Assembly: GCA_029449245.1 (NCBI GenBank)
Contig: JANATF010000012.1
Coordinates: 868,001-932,000, forward strand
Direction: 5' to 3'
DNA: 64,000 bases
Source: Mortierella alpina
Lineage: Eukaryota > Mortierellomycota > Mortierellomycetes > Mortierellales > Mortierellaceae
Position 1 is the first letter of the stretch, and each line of letters opens with the position of its first letter. Below are positions 32,101 to 50,600 of the stretch, in pieces. Under the pieces are notes generated by a model. That model ran no database searches, was not told where the DNA came from, and saw only the letters and a program-made list of their open reading frames with translations. Made by a program: the position numbers and the translations under genes.

Positions 32101-35100
32101 CGGAGCGCGGACAGAATTTGCGGACCAAGAAGAGCAAGCGACAGCCAGAAAATACCAAGCCTCCAATACCAAATCGATCAGAACCAGGCGCGACAGGAAG
32201 AGATACATCTAGTCCAGTCACGAAAGAAGTCATTCGCATGAGAGTCCTGCTGGGTGGCAAAAAGGACGGCTCAAGGCCTAATACACCGTCCTTGGAAACT
32301 GCGGCACAGTCTAGCATCTATGCGCGGGATGTTACCATTGAGGTCAAGCCGATACAACTTCACCTGGATCTTTTTACCCTTGAAAGACTGGAATTGTGCC
32401 TGGTGGCCATTATGGGTTCTCAGGAGACTAAACCAAGCGTATCGTTGGATGATTCAAAGCAGCAACAGGAGCCTTCTCGTCGGCCAATAGATCAACAGAT
32501 TATGGACGATTTGGACGCGAAGCATGGAGTGAACAAGGTCAGCGCTATTCATTAGATGTATATTGTCTGCGACATTGAACATACTCATCATGCAACAATA
32601 TGCATGGCCACTCTTGTGATAATAAGCATCTTTCTAATACTGACTGTACTCTCTAAAACACTAGATCAAAACGCGTTTGCGGCTTCGCTTGAACTCTGTC
32701 CAACTCTGGGTATCCGTTCCAGATATGGCCATCACGTTGACTGGCCAAGAGGATACGGGACCAGAATATCGGGCGATTCATGATGTGTTGGCGGTGAACA
32801 TTTCGAAGCTTGTGTTCACACAGGCGTCGGATTTGACCAGAGGAACGTCTAGTAACCATGATGGGCAGAACTCCAGTGGCGGCAACTCTTCCGATGACCA
32901 CGGATCGAAAGCCAAGGTGGACTTTGCCAGCGTATCAGCCTTTGTCATCCCTGCACATGGTAGGAAAAGTGGCACTCTTGGATAACGTGTGGAATTTTCT
33001 CGGAGGCGATGGAGCGCGGCTAATCCAACCGTTTTAATTATTGCGCGCTATAGAACCAAGTGCGAGAGCAATTTTGACAATTGGACCTTTGCCCAACCAT
33101 CCAGCATCTCTTTCCGGCTTTACGTCTTCAGTGCCAAACCTTGAGATCACTGCCCGGTTACCAAAGTCGTTGCCCGCTCATTATGAAAAGCCATCATCGG
33201 CAGAGTTCTCGCGAGTTCCTGCTCTGCAGGCATTTGCACTTTTGGAGGGCGAAGAGAATGTCCATAACCCTGTGGATGAGGAAGAGGAGCTCCTCTATTT
33301 CAAGCAACGGACTCTTGAAACATCGGTAGGTCAACTGCGTATCATGCGAGTGGGTTACTGTCCGCATGCTATGGTCCAACGAACTAACTTTGTTTGCGTC
33401 GATACCCTCTCCCTTCAGCTCCTTGTCATCAATATGCACTTCCCTCTTGTCGCGGTTCATTTGGAAAAACGTATATTGGACACCTTTCAATTGAGAGCGA
33501 ATGACCTGGGCACATGGTTGACGCTATTTGTGGAAAGACTTGCAGCTCTGGTCCCCACTCCTCAGGAACATCCAGCGACAAAGGAAACGGACCCTCTAAA
33601 CAGGTTTTCTCCTACTACATCTGAGCCTTCAGATCCCAGAACGGATGGCGGACGGAGTAGTCTGGATGGCGGCTATCGGGACGATCAAAGTGAACATGGT
33701 ACAGACCAGTCGACTGCCTATGGCGAGGAGCTTCGACATCTGGCAGAAGGTAATACCTCTGCTCGTCGTCCGCGGACTTCAAGAGAATATCATTCCCAAC
33801 CGCAACTGGTAAAGCCGACAATGGCGTCGGTGCTTGTCTTTGCCCAAACAGGTATTTCAAGTGATAATGTTGCGCACGTAGACATCCCGAATGAGTTGAG
33901 AATGAGTTGAGCTAGATGTTAACAACTGTAACGCTGATCACAATAGTCGATGTTATACTGGATTACCCAAGTGGACCAACAACACTCGATCCAATCCCAG
34001 TTGTAAAGTCGTACCAGATCAACGCAGGCGAAGCTAGGATTTTTACAGCTGTCAAATACCGGGGCGGTACTGACACATACCTCAGTGTGGATGCTGAAGA
34101 TCTCGACTTTTGGGAGATTACTGCCCAAAAACCCAAGGCTCAATTGCTGACAAGAACCATTCCTAAATCTGTCAAGGTAGGAGGAAGGCGTTTGAGCACT
34201 GAGGTCGCCTGTTCCCTTTCAATTGCGGTCATATAACCAAACCTTCGTCGTTCACGTTGTAGCTCAAGACGCCAAAGCCCATGTTCCATATGACCAGCAT
34301 GCTGTCGTTTGATCCTGTCCTCAAGTATAAGGAGAACGATACTAACCTGGCTTTCTCAGGAATTTCGTGGAAGTTCTCGATCGAGCAAACTGCTGTGGAC
34401 GACGTTCAGGACTTTTTTGCGGAGCCCGTCGGCATTGTGTACTTGAATCCACCCCATCAATGCACACGCGTCAATGTCAGTCTTTCAGAGTGTGGCATGG
34501 ACTACAAGCCTCTCCACATACCATCGCGATTTGTCCTGTCGTTTGAAAAGATGAAGGTATGGTGTACCCATTTCGATATACTCTTGATTGAGCCTGGATG
34601 GCTGTGCATGCCAAGCCTTCTAAATAACTGATGGATGGTTTTTTTCTTCGCGTTGCTTTTAGGTCTTTGCAACATTGATACCCGAAGCTCCGACGCTCAA
34701 GTCTAAGGTTCAGATCTACAACATGGCACTTTTCTTGATCGACCATTCTCAAAGTATTTTGTGTCCAAAGTTCCCAGAGATTGGCGGTACTGGTTCAGGA
34801 ATCGACGCACGGCAGTTTTGGAAGGCGCTCGGTTTTGTCACAATCGGTCAATGTCCGTTTTTTGAGCTGAATTCTGTCAAGAGCAAGACTGGACAACTGC
34901 CATTGTACGATCTCACGATAACAAACCAGCAGTTTTACCTGGAGACGTGCTGCGATTCATTCGAGACGCTGGTGCGCTTCGCCTCGTACCTCGGAGAGAA
35001 CGGCGATATGCCCATCGAGAAAAAGAAGATTCTGGAGCGACTGGCGGAAGCAGAGCGAGCAGACAACCGAGCGAAATCGAATGTGATCTACCAAGACGTT

Positions 35101-38019
35101 CTCGGTAGGTGTTAAGTGGTCTTGCATGTCCAAAGTGTTTGGATTCCGGCTTAACCTTGCCTGCACGATTATGTTCCCTTGAAAATAGTCGCTAGCTTGG
35201 ATGAAGATGCATTCCGACGACCAAAACTGGATCAGGACGCAGAAGACAAGGGCACGCTGGAGTTTGTTGAGGGCTTTTACTCGATTGAGCAGGAAGATGC
35301 TGAGAGCGACCACTTCAAGGCTCAGATGCGTGATATACCCGACGTGGATGGTTTTCATGAGGTGTATGCGGACTTGCTTGTAGGGCCACGTCGGGAGGAG
35401 AGTCAAGGACGAACTGATAACAGTGGACAAAGTGCTGACGATCGACCTCTACTGTCAAAAAGCAAAGGGTCCAAATCAAAGTCCAAGCACCCGCCACAAC
35501 CTAATTCCGACACCGTGATAGACACCACGAGTCTTATGCCTTCACATGGTACGAAAAAGCGATCCAATTCAAGCGCTCGGTCGTCTCTGGATGGTGGCAG
35601 GAGAGACGAACTTAGACACGCTGGAAGCCATTCAAAGAAGGACAATCAACTCGAGGATATCATCCGGATTCTTGACCCTGATGCAGAGTTTGCAGTGGTG
35701 GAGAATCATTTTTCGATACCGATTCTCACGGAGGAAGAGCGCATCCAGGATGAAGGGTAGGTCATCCTCAATGTGCATGCATGCCATACAAGCAAACTGC
35801 TAGGATATCGCAACAATTTGCTTAGAAAACTGTGTTATTTCGATCGTGCATTGATCAAATAGGTCCCTTGCCAAGCTGCGCCTGCGTGTCCGGGACTTCA
35901 ACTTCTCGTGGAGACTTTACGATGGACTTGATTGGGAGATTTCAAAACTGGATGAAGCCGAACGTAAGAGGCAGGCGCGTCAGCTCGCTAATCGACTCTA
36001 TGACCCGAACGATGTTATCCATGCGACCATGGACAGTGCACAGTCCAATCTTGAAGCCAGTATTTTCGAGCGGTTGTCTGGAATGCAGCCCAGCCATCTG
36101 GATCGTCAAGGAGGATCGGGGGAAGGAGGCAGCGCTCCCCATCGAAAGGACCTGTCACCATCGTCATCGGAAGCGGATTCGACCACCGACTACCAGTGTG
36201 ATGCAATGAGCCAGGCTAGTGGTGCAGGAGGCCGCTCTTCCTCAACGCCCGGCGCCCTGGGAAGCCGTCGATCGCAGCAGCAGTCGCACCACCATTATTC
36301 GGCGAGCCATACGGATCCGCAGAGGGGCAAAAAGAAACTGGAACGCTCCAAGGCTCCCATGATCGAGTTCAACGCCGACAAAGTGCGGGTGGACTTTGAG
36401 GACTACATCAGTGGAGTCGAAATGGCTTCTCATCTCTCGCTTCGAGTGAAGGAATTTGAGATTATCGACAACGTGAAGAGCTCTCTCTGGCGCAAGTTCT
36501 TGTCCCACCAACGCCAGGAGTCAAGTACGGCCACCCCCCGGCCGACGCAATCGAACATGGTCCGACTTGATCTTGATGGTGTTCGGCCTGTTGTGAGTGC
36601 CTCGACGGTCGAATACCGGCTCAAAGCCAGAATCTTACCGCTGCGGCTTTACGTCGACCAGGATGCCCTTGTATTTTTGATCAGGTTCTTTGTGCAGGGG
36701 ACAGGGGGTGGGCTGGCTGGTGTCGCTGGCGCCGCTGGTGTACCTGGTGCTGAAGAACCGGAAGGCAAAGCCTCCGGCCCTGATGCTTCTGAAAAGAGCA
36801 AATCGAATGATCTCTACTTCCGTAAGTGGCCCTTTCTATCCAAACTTGAACTTTTTGGTCGTACTATGAAGGCCTGCTCTGAATAATTTTTTTTTTAATC
36901 TTCATCGTCGCGCAATAAGAATCCGTCAAGTTGGGCGAGATCGCGGTCAAAATCGACTACAAGCCCAAGCATGTGGACTACACAGGCTTGACTGGCGGGA
37001 ACTTTGTCGAGCTGATGAACTTTTTCCATCTGGATGCGGCCGAGATGACGCTGCAGGCAGTACAGTTGCATGGAATCAGCGGATTTGCAAAATTGGGCCA
37101 GGATCTGGTGGCTGCGTGGCTACCGCACATTCGGTCGACGCAGGTCCCTCATATGGTCTCTGGCCTGACCCCAATACGCTCCTTGGTCAACTTTGGATCG
37201 GGCATTGCGGACCTGGTGCTGCTACCGATTGAGCAGTACAAGCGTGATGGACACATTATCCGAGGACTTCAGAAAGGAGGACAGGCGTTCACTCGCGCCA
37301 CGACGCTTGAGGCACTCAAGATTGGAACGAGACTTGCAGTGGGCACACAGGTGCTTCTGGAACATGCGGACGAAATCTTTGGATCGGGCGCTGCAGCTGG
37401 CAACAGTAGTTCAAGCGCAGGTGGCAAGAGCAAGGGCAAGATCAGAGATAAAGGCAAGGGAGTCGCTGATAGAGGACACCATGGCGTTGAAGACGAAGTG
37501 GAGGATGACGATGACGACGTGGACTCGTATAGTGGCAAGAGGGTGGTCGCAACTATGGTGTCGGATTCAGAGGCCTACATGCAGGAGTCGATCGACGACG
37601 AGGATCAACTATTGCAGCATCTATACTACCAGCAACAGCAGCAATATCAACCTCATGGCCAGAGCGGATCGTCGGGGTCTTCGTTGTCAGTGCCTGGTGG
37701 TGCGTCGAGCAAGTCCAATAGGGTCAGCAAGTATGCCAACCAACCTGCGGATATTAACGAAGGCATGGAACTGGCGTACAAGAGCCTGAGCAAGAACATT
37801 GGCACGGCAGCGCACACGATATTTGCAGTGCCCATGGAGGTTTACGAGCGCACGGGAGCTCAGGGGTCAGTGCGGGCCGTGATCCGTGCGGTGCCTGTCG
37901 CGGTACTGAAGCCCATGATCGGAGCCACGGAGGCATTCTCCAAGGTCCTGATTGGAATCCGCAACAGCATTGATCCTGCGCAGAGACTTCAGATGGAGGA
38001 CAAGTACAAGCGGCAGTGA
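29200..38019 (+). CDS. ATG2: Atg2, bridge-like lipid transfer protein of autophagy (10 exons, 2503 aa)
   Basis: Exons 29200..29391, 29904..32537, 32665..32959, 33054..33851, 33947..34176, 34263..34556, 34663..35104, 35189..35756, 35863..36821, 36920..38019; the sum is 7512 nt with GT-AG junctions. Atg2 moves phospholipids from ER exit sites to the growing isolation membrane, working with Atg9 and Atg18. The N-terminal chorein block is clear (LQKRLVSFLLQRAIGHFLE, then GRIGSITATIPWRNLW near 80). The family motif FNFSWRLYDGLDW lies near residue 1830. The C-terminal ATG2 block reads YKPKHVDYTGL...NFVELMNFFHLD (about 2150-2180), followed by PHIRSTQVPHMVSGLTPIRS and an amphipathic helix region. At 2503 aa it is longer than yeast Atg2 (1592) and human ATG2A/B (about 1940-2080), because of large Ser/Gly-rich inserts. 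Intron 1 (512 bp) is the longest. Confidence 0.95.
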
Positions 38020-38232
38020 ATTCCTCGCCCTCGCGATCGCTGTTGACGAAAGTTGCCCAGAAACAACCTATATATATATACACTCAAAACATATGCTGTT
38101 GTCACCAGGCAAAAGTACGGACACAGAAGGTGGATGGATGGTGCGTGGAATATGAATTTTAATGAGGTTTGGATATGCATGCGTGATGGGATGAAGAGAT
38201 TCCTTGTCTCTCTCGCTCTCTCTCTATCTTTT

Positions 38233-39501
38233 TTACTTTCTGCCCTTGCCCCGACGGCCAATGTTGCGTTTACTCCTGTCAAAGGCGGTCTTGCCCTTGG
38301 CACGCTTCTTTGGATCGGACATGAGTCCATCAAAGAGTTCGCCTCCGTCCTGATGAGATCTCTTGCGACTCCTTGCTCCGTCATCGCTCTCGTCGTCACT
38401 GTCTCTAGCCATGGCGGCCTGCTTGCGCTCGTTGCGTCTCGCCAGGACGTTCCGGCGTCTCTGCTCTGTGGTCTCGAGGTCATCCTGCAAGGGAGCGATT
38501 TGCGAAAAGTCGTTGAGGTTTTCGAATTCGTTCTCGAACCTGGGCAGGGCGCCCTTCCGGAGGCGGTTGATCTCCTTCTTGGAGAGCATGGTTCTTGTAA
38601 AGTTGGTTTCCTCGTACTCTTCACGTTCACGCTGCTTATCGTCCATGCCCATACCGAAATGAACGCCGTCGTTGGTGAGTGACATTTCCTCGGGACGATC
38701 ATCGAATTCGGAGACGAGGTCCTTCATGACACGGGATTTGGCAGCACGGGCGGTCAAACGGGCCTGGTATTTGAGTCTCTTGGCCACTGCACTTGAATCC
38801 TCCTCGAAATGAACAGGAGCCATCTTGGGGGCTTTGTAGAGTCCAGAGGAGGATGGTTCTTCATCCTCGTCCTGATCAGGGTTGTTGTTGTTGTTGGCAT
38901 CGTCGTTTCCAGCGTTGTCGAGGACGAGGTTCTTGGGGTTGGGTTTGAATGCGAGAGGATCGGCGCCCTCGGCGTTCATTTGTGCCTCTCCTTCCTGTTG
39001 ACCGACGACGGCGGCGCGGACCAATTTATCGATTTGGTACTTGAGTTTTTGTTCGACGGGCTTCATCTTTTCGAGGAGGGTCCGTTGTTCGACCAAGGCG
39101 AGGACGGCGGGGTGGTCCTGGATGGATTGACCGTTGAGTTTCCGGTACATGACAAAAGAAAGGTTGGTGATGTATTCGAGCAAGATGTGGTATTTGACCT
39201 CGAGGAAGGAGAGGCCCTTGGAGGTGTCGATCTCCTTGGACTCTAGCCTAGGTAAGTGGGTACACAACACACACAGAGAGAGAGAGGAAAGGTGTTAACA
39301 AAAAACAAGAGTGGCCAAGGTGTTCAGTCATTCCTCGTTTTGTATGTTAGATGCATACTTTGAGATGGTGGGCTTGAGTTTGGTCTCAATCTCTTTGAGC
39401 ATGGTGGACAGCTCGTGGAGGTGCTTTGGGAAGACGGCCTGGTCGGCGCGGAGGGCTTCTGCAACGGCATCGACGGCCTTTGAAGACTTTGTCGGGCTCA
39501 T
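38233..39501 (-). CDS. LCP5: Lcp5/neuroguidin, Sas10-family small-subunit processome protein (2 exons, 385 aa)
   Basis: Exons on the minus strand are 39359..39501 and 38233..39247; the sum is 1158 nt. Lcp5 (human NGDN) is a U3 snoRNP-linked component of the small-subunit processome, needed for 18S rRNA processing in the nucleolus. The Sas10/Utp3/C1D domain covers about residues 10-115 (KHLHELSTMLKEIETKLKP; then GLSFLEVKYHILLEYITNL). A hydrophilic middle part contains an Asn run. The C-terminus has the Sas10-type basic end (SDPKKRAKGKTAFDRSKRN..., then GRRGKGRK). The length is near that of yeast Lcp5 (357) and human NGDN (315). It sits head-to-tail with DIM1, another 18S rRNA factor, and converges on ATG2 (213 bp between stops). 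Confidence 0.9.
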
Positions 39502-39879
39502 GTCTTGTGTGATAACTGTATATATGTGTGGTGCGATGACAATGTGCTCGGGAGTTCTTTGGTGGGCGTGGGCACGGGTAGCGATGGTGCTGGTGCTGGT
39601 GTTGGTGTTGGTGTTGGTATGATGCAGCTGACAAAGGAGATGGGAGTTGCGTGAGCAGAACAGGTGTGCATTCGTTGTGCTCCCAAAAAAAAAAGAAAAA
39701 AAGCAAGCCCTTGGCTTGTTGTTTGTTTGAAAAAGATCGCCCTTGCTGCGAAGAAAATAGTGACCTTTTTAAAAATGTATTATGAGTGAGGGAGAGGATA
39801 TATGGACAAATATGATGAAGAGGGGAGGAGAAGTACTACAAGCAAAGACTACGACCGTTCTTTTTCTTTTTCTTCCTTT
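39502..39879 (-). promoter_or_regulatory. LCP5 promoter with GGTGTT minisatellite
   Basis: This 378-bp stretch lies between the LCP5 start and the DIM1 stop. It contains a short tandem array of GGTGCT/GGTGTT hexamers (about 39585-39618) some 85-115 bp upstream of the LCP5 ATG, and a C/T-rich run after it when read on the minus strand. No gene is seen. Confidence 0.5.
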
Positions 39880-44608
<4,729 letters not shown>

Positions 44609-47600
44609 GAACGGCGGCAGATATATTCCGGAAGCGAAGCGCAAAAAACAGAGATGTATCGAAGAAAAGGCAAAGTTTTCGCCAAGCAACGGATGGGGCG
44701 ACTGCAGGTACGAGGGGATGATGAGCAGGTACGAGATATGCGTGGAAGGAAAGGGGCGCAAGGAAAACGAGAAAAGTGAAGAAAAGAAGGTTAGTCATAA
44801 GGTAACGTGCGCATTTGCAAGCGAGTCAAGGACCGATTGGCACTAAAGAAACTACGTCGGACCCCAAGAAAGTGAAGAGACGACCAAAAAAATAGGGAGT
44901 AAAACGAGGGGAAAGTCCTTCCCAGCCCAAAGTGAGTGAGGAAAAACGAAAGGACTTATCACTGCCGGATATGCACACGGTTGTAGCCATCCTGCGCGGT
45001 CGAGGGGAGGGGAGAGAGGGAGGAAGAGGCACGGAATGCATGGAAGCCAAGAGAGAGTACTGTATGTGTTCTTGAGCTGGAGACAAATGCCTCAGCACTG
45101 TCCATCATTTACACGATATCACCGCGCGCGTCTGCGTGTGTGTGCGTGTGTATGTGTCTGAGTTGATTTTCGTTGTTTGCGTGTTGTTTTTGGTACAGTA
45201 TTGATGTTGTCGTGTTGTTGTCTAGCAAAACAGTGGCACTCATAATTCACTGCTGTCCGTGTTAACATCAGCAGAAACGAAAGCGAAGAAGCCAGGGCGA
45301 GCCATCCAACAGGGAGAAGCAGCAGCGAGCCCGAGCAGGGGAGGAAACCATCTCTGCACACAGAGAATGATTAAAAATGCGGGAAAAGAACACTGAAGGG
45401 GAGGCCGCAAGTGCGCTCGGGAAGCACGGTCGGGGCAGCACTTGGGTGGATGATGCGCTTTAGGATACAAAGCGCGGATACGATCAACGCTTCCAAACGA
45501 CGCCAACATGGAAGGGGACACTGGGAGACGGGAAAAAAGAGGGTGCCTCCAAGGCATGGCTGAGGAAGTGATCGAGGGAAAAAAAACAAAAGAAAAAAAA
45601 AGGAGGACGAAGGAACAGAGGAACAGAGACTGAATTGGAGGGGGCAGGACGAGAGATGTTGAATGCGATATGAGAGCGGGAAACGGTACCTCTTTCAACG
45701 GCCAAGAGGGGCAGGAAAGAGGGCGAGCGGGTCTGTCAGGGGAGAGAGCGAGTTGCTGGCAAGGATGCTGCGGGATTGCTGAAGCTGTGCAGGAGGAGAG
45801 CGAGGCTGGGTGGGATAGAGTGAAGGCGGTGTCTGGAGGAAGGGGGAACAACAAGCAGGAGAGGTGGGTGCGAGAGAGAGAGAGGGTGAGTGTGTTGTGT
45901 GCTAAGAGAGAGAGTGAGAGAGGAAGGAAGGGGGGGAAGAGAGAGAGAGAGAAAGGAAAGAGGAAAAAGAAAGAGACGAAATGAATACACAAACACCCAT
46001 ATACGTAAGGGAAAGGTGAGCGAGTCCGAGAGACGCAGCGGTGATGACCAGGTGCGCAAGAGTCTGCAGGGCATCAGCGATGGAGCTTTCTTTGTATTAA
46101 AAACGAGGGGCTCGATATTATTGTAACGAATGTAACGAGTGTAGTCTACATGTGTAGTGAGCTGAGGACAGCCTCGAGGGCAAAGGGACTAGAACCCAGC
46201 CTGTCTGTCGCAACGAATGGGAGGGGACACAAAGGACCGAGAGGCAGAAGAAGACCGCAAAAAAGAGTTGGCGCGCGTGATTGACAGAGAAAAGAAAAAG
46301 ACCACTCACAGCTCGACAGGGGGATTGAGGCCACAGAAGGCAGAGGTGCGAGGTGGGGTGGACACAAAGGTACGACCGAGTGAAAAAAAGTAAGATAGAA
46401 TAACAACTTTATGAAAGAATGAAAATTGAGTTGAGTAAAGAGAGCGAGAGAGCGCTTGATTGCCTGCTGCTGGCTGGTTGGGAGGAAAAACGAGCGAGAG
46501 TCGCCCTCGGTCACCAGCCATTGGATTGAATCGAGAACCTTAAAAGCAATTGCTCGAGTAGCTCGATATCGCAGGGCTTTGGGTTCGCACTCTATTTGAT
46601 AGAGTACCCTACGCCATTAGAGTCCTTTTGATCCCATGGGAGACTTAGATCGATAGGCTGCGGGCCAACGAGTTGAGAGCCAAAGGCAACGCAGGCTCAA
46701 ATCGATCGTGGGGTGAGCGAGACTGCGTAGACGGAGATGAAGCACTGCCTACATGCAGACAATAAAAATAATGTCATACGAATATGTCGTGCATGCACCG
46801 CTAGCCCTCTCTACTCTCACACACTCTCTCTCATTCACTCTTTCACACTCACACACTTTGACGGAGGCATGTGGAATAGCCAGCAACAACAAAGGGTGGT
46901 GGAGGAAGATTGTGAGAGCGATCAAAGCGAGGCAACTCGACAACAAATCTACTCCAGATATTAAAAAATATTGCCGACAGTACACATTCTTTTTTTTTTT
47001 CTCTTGTGGCCATCATCCGCAACAGCTTACCTCGATCATGTTTTTTTACCCCTGCTTCAAGAGTTGGGCCATGCGACTCTCAAGGGCGATGAAATGAAAG
47101 TGGTGCCTGAGATAGTTCCTGCACGAGATCGATATCGACGCATCCAAAGAAGAACAATATGTTTATTTGTTTTTGTCTTTCATTCTCGGAGAAAAAAGAG
47201 GGCCATGAAGGCAGACAAGGTTAAAGCCATTAGAGGACAGTGGAAGGTGTGAGAGTGGGGCAGTCAACAGCAGAGGGCGTGGGGGCGGCGGAAGCTGTGG
47301 GGAATGACCAAAAATCCCCCGCCTAGAGCCCTCATGCACGGCTTCTCATTTTGACGGCGGCCATAGGGTCACACGGTCCTCTGCGCAGATATACCAAACA
47401 GGAGAGCATGCACTAGCGAGGCCATTTGCATCGCTGGATGAAGAAGGCTGGGCAAGGGGGGCAAAGGAGGGGCACAGGAGAGCGCCATTTTCGACCCAGA
47501 CTCAAGCAAAATACGAGAGCGGTCTTGCACGAGCGCCATTCTCCATCCCTACGAGGCAAGGAGCCGGGCCGACGAAAAGTGGGCCGAAGAGGGCTAAAAT

Positions 47601-50600
47601 AAATGAAGATAATGCGGGTGTGGATGGAGAAGCCAGCGCTTTGGTCGAGGTAGGCTGCGACATAGAATGCCACTCTCTCTTTACCCTCGGGTCTGCCGCG
47701 TTGTGTACTAGTATGCCTCTTGTGGTCCCAGGTTGTGGGAGACGTGTGTAATCGGCCTTTAAAGATTGCATCCGTTTCGAGGGGGGAGGATAATCGAGGG
47801 AATGGAAAGCGTGCCTGGCTCTCTCCACGTTTTCTTTTTTCGTTCTTCTTTTTTTACTTACCGACGTTCTATGTAGTGTAGACTACAGATGCATTCTGCA
47901 TGTTGTCGTCGATCTCACGACACAGTAGAACTGTGTATACCGTAGCAAGGAAAATCAAAGTCAGATGCATGCTCATCACTTTTTCCACTCGCCCGATTTA
48001 AAGGCCCTCTCAGCTAAAGCGCCCGTCTACAGTCAAGAAGTCATTGCCCTACAGAACACTCTGCCAGCATTTTGCCAGATGGTTTGTGGTCGATACTACG
48101 CCCGGCAGATCTAGACATCTTCATACCCCGTCGAAATAATATCCACAAAGAGCTCCACAGCTGCTTCGGGGGTGGGGGTGCTACTTCACAAAGGAGATGA
48201 GATACGATGGCCCGTCCATTGGTGTTCTGGCTGCGCTTTACATGAACAATTGTACATGAATTACGCTCATACAGGTGTACACTTGTACAATTTCAAAAAA
48301 CCAATGTAAACAACTCTAGAAGGCTGTGCAAAAAATACCCACTTTTTTACATATTGATGTCGTTCCTGCATGAAGTTTTTATTTTTTTTGCTCTCGTCGT
48401 CCATACTTTTGTTTTTTTTTCGCTAATTGCCGTTGGCGATCCATCCCTCAGCCGCGACTATTTTGCCTTGATGTTGGGTTCATCAAGCTTTGTTCCTGAC
48501 TTCCTTTCGGCACACATATCCCCCTTTTAGTGAGACTCTATTGCAGGGGCACCCGCATTTGGCCGTTGATCAGCTAAACTCCACCAGCATCAGAGATGAG
48601 CTTCCGAAAGAGCAAAAGGAGGGCTTGACGTCGATTCAACAGACTGTAAATCAAAAACGGCAGCTATGCAGCCTTTGAACTGCGAAGAGTCCAGACCCTT
48701 TTTTTTTCTCCTCTTCCGAGGAACGTAACGGCTTTGAGATTGAAAATAGGCATGCGGGGTATATTATGGACTAGATATACTTGTCGAGTTGGTTGTTGAT
48801 GCATGCAGGGGCCATCATCAGCAAGTTTGCTTGACATCAAAGGAACGGCAAAATATATAAGAAAGAGAGCGAACTGGCAGGAACCTCTGTCCAAATTTAA
48901 GGTGTCCAATGGTACCTTTTTTTTGGTGCAGGTTCAGGCGTAATAATTCATATGTGTGCCATACCTGTTTTCCCTGTTTTTTTTTTCTTTTTTTTTTCTT
49001 TTGGAGGGTGCATCAAAGAAACTTTGACTAAGCTGTCCGTAAGATGTACATACACTGTGCTACAGTACTCTGTTCTTTAGGAGCCCAGATATCCAGCTGA
49101 TGATGCCTTTAGTCCACCCGCAAAGTCACTCCATGACGGTTTCATGAAGTGAAGGTGTGTGCATCACCCTGGCCAAAGATTTCAAGATGAGGGAAAAAAA
49201 AAAAAGAAAAGGGCGGAGGACGAGGGGCGAGACTAATGCTGTTGTCACACAAGCCTAGTGCGCATGCCTTTTGTCACCAAGTGCACCCCAACTTTTGGAC
49301 ACGTACAAGTGCAGTGCCAAACGTATGTACAGTGTGATCACTTCTTGCGAAAGCGAGGCCTCGTGTATTTACTTCCTATGACACTAAGCTACGGCTTACA
49401 AGGGCGCACCACAACCTTTGGCCGAGGTTCACGCTATGGATCACGTACCTGGGGTGAGAAAAAAAAGCCCACAGGTAAAACTCGGCGTGAACCTCTGCTT
49501 GCCGTAGCTTGCAGCAGGAGAGACTAGCACATCGGCCACTTGCACCATAAGTGTCCGTGTCGCGGAGGAGGGCGTCCTTGCTGCCCAATGGTTTATACTA
49601 AAGACATGCACTTGCGACGGAAGGCTGGAGCGGAATGTGAAGGAGATATAGACCTCCGACATGCGAGACCCACGTGGGATGGCGTGTAACGATGATGATC
49701 CAGTTTACATGACACAGCTTGCTTCCCAGGGGGCGGCTGAGTGAGAAAAAAAAACCTTGGGGCCTATGATCATGGTGTTATGTAATGCGATCGACGAGGA
49801 ATTTGCTGTAGAAGGTACACACGCACATGCGGGCAGTGAAGAAGTTTTTTTAACAATCCTACAAAAGCATGCAAAAGGTCCCGCGTCTCTCTCTCTCGCG
49901 TCTCTTTTTTGTGGTGCCATTATCGTGGAAATGCTGGATCATGTCATCATCGGCGTAGATTTGGGTCCCTGCACGACGACCACCGTATGCGCCCGCGCAA
50001 AACATAGTTCTTCTCCTTGTGAACTTCTCTCCCGCGCTGGGAAGACCATCCCGTCCTGCACCCATACTTGAGCGCTGAATCTATACTGCCTTTCCCCCCT
50101 TACAGATAAAAAGTCCCCCCTTCTCAACCCACTGCCTTGGATGGAGCGAACAAAAGGAAGAGAAAAGGAGAGGGATCGCATTGCATCATGGGCACGGCGC
50201 GCTGGAATGTCATCTTTAACGTTACGAGGCACCATGCTCCAGGCAGGGCACCGGCGTATACAGCCACATTGTGTGGGGACGGGAAAAAAAACAATGGGCC
50301 AAATCACTCAGAAAGCAAAAACGTCGATAAGGCAAGATAACGTCAAAGCGAACAGAGGGCACTCTGAATCTTCTTCCCATCGCCCCTATGATGCGAAGTT
50401 GCGAAGGGCATTATCCATTGCGTATGAAGGGGGGGGGGGGGGGGGGGTTCTATGTGATCATCGAAAACAGCGCTGTTGAACGTAAAATACCCACGGTGAG
50501 GGAAGCGAGACAGACACGGATCAACCCTTCCACGGGCCGACTAAGCACTTGCATCGCGCTGCACAACGGGCGAAGCACTAAACAGGCCATGCGTGGCATA

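Noticed and set aside
45240-45992. A 250-codon minus-strand frame
   Set aside because: It translates to Leu/Phe/Ser/Pro runs from CT-rich DNA and no conserved segment is visible.
46550-46700. A tRNA-like stretch with GGGTTCGCACTC and a small hairpin
   Set aside because: No acceptor stem, A box or proper T loop could be folded on either strand.
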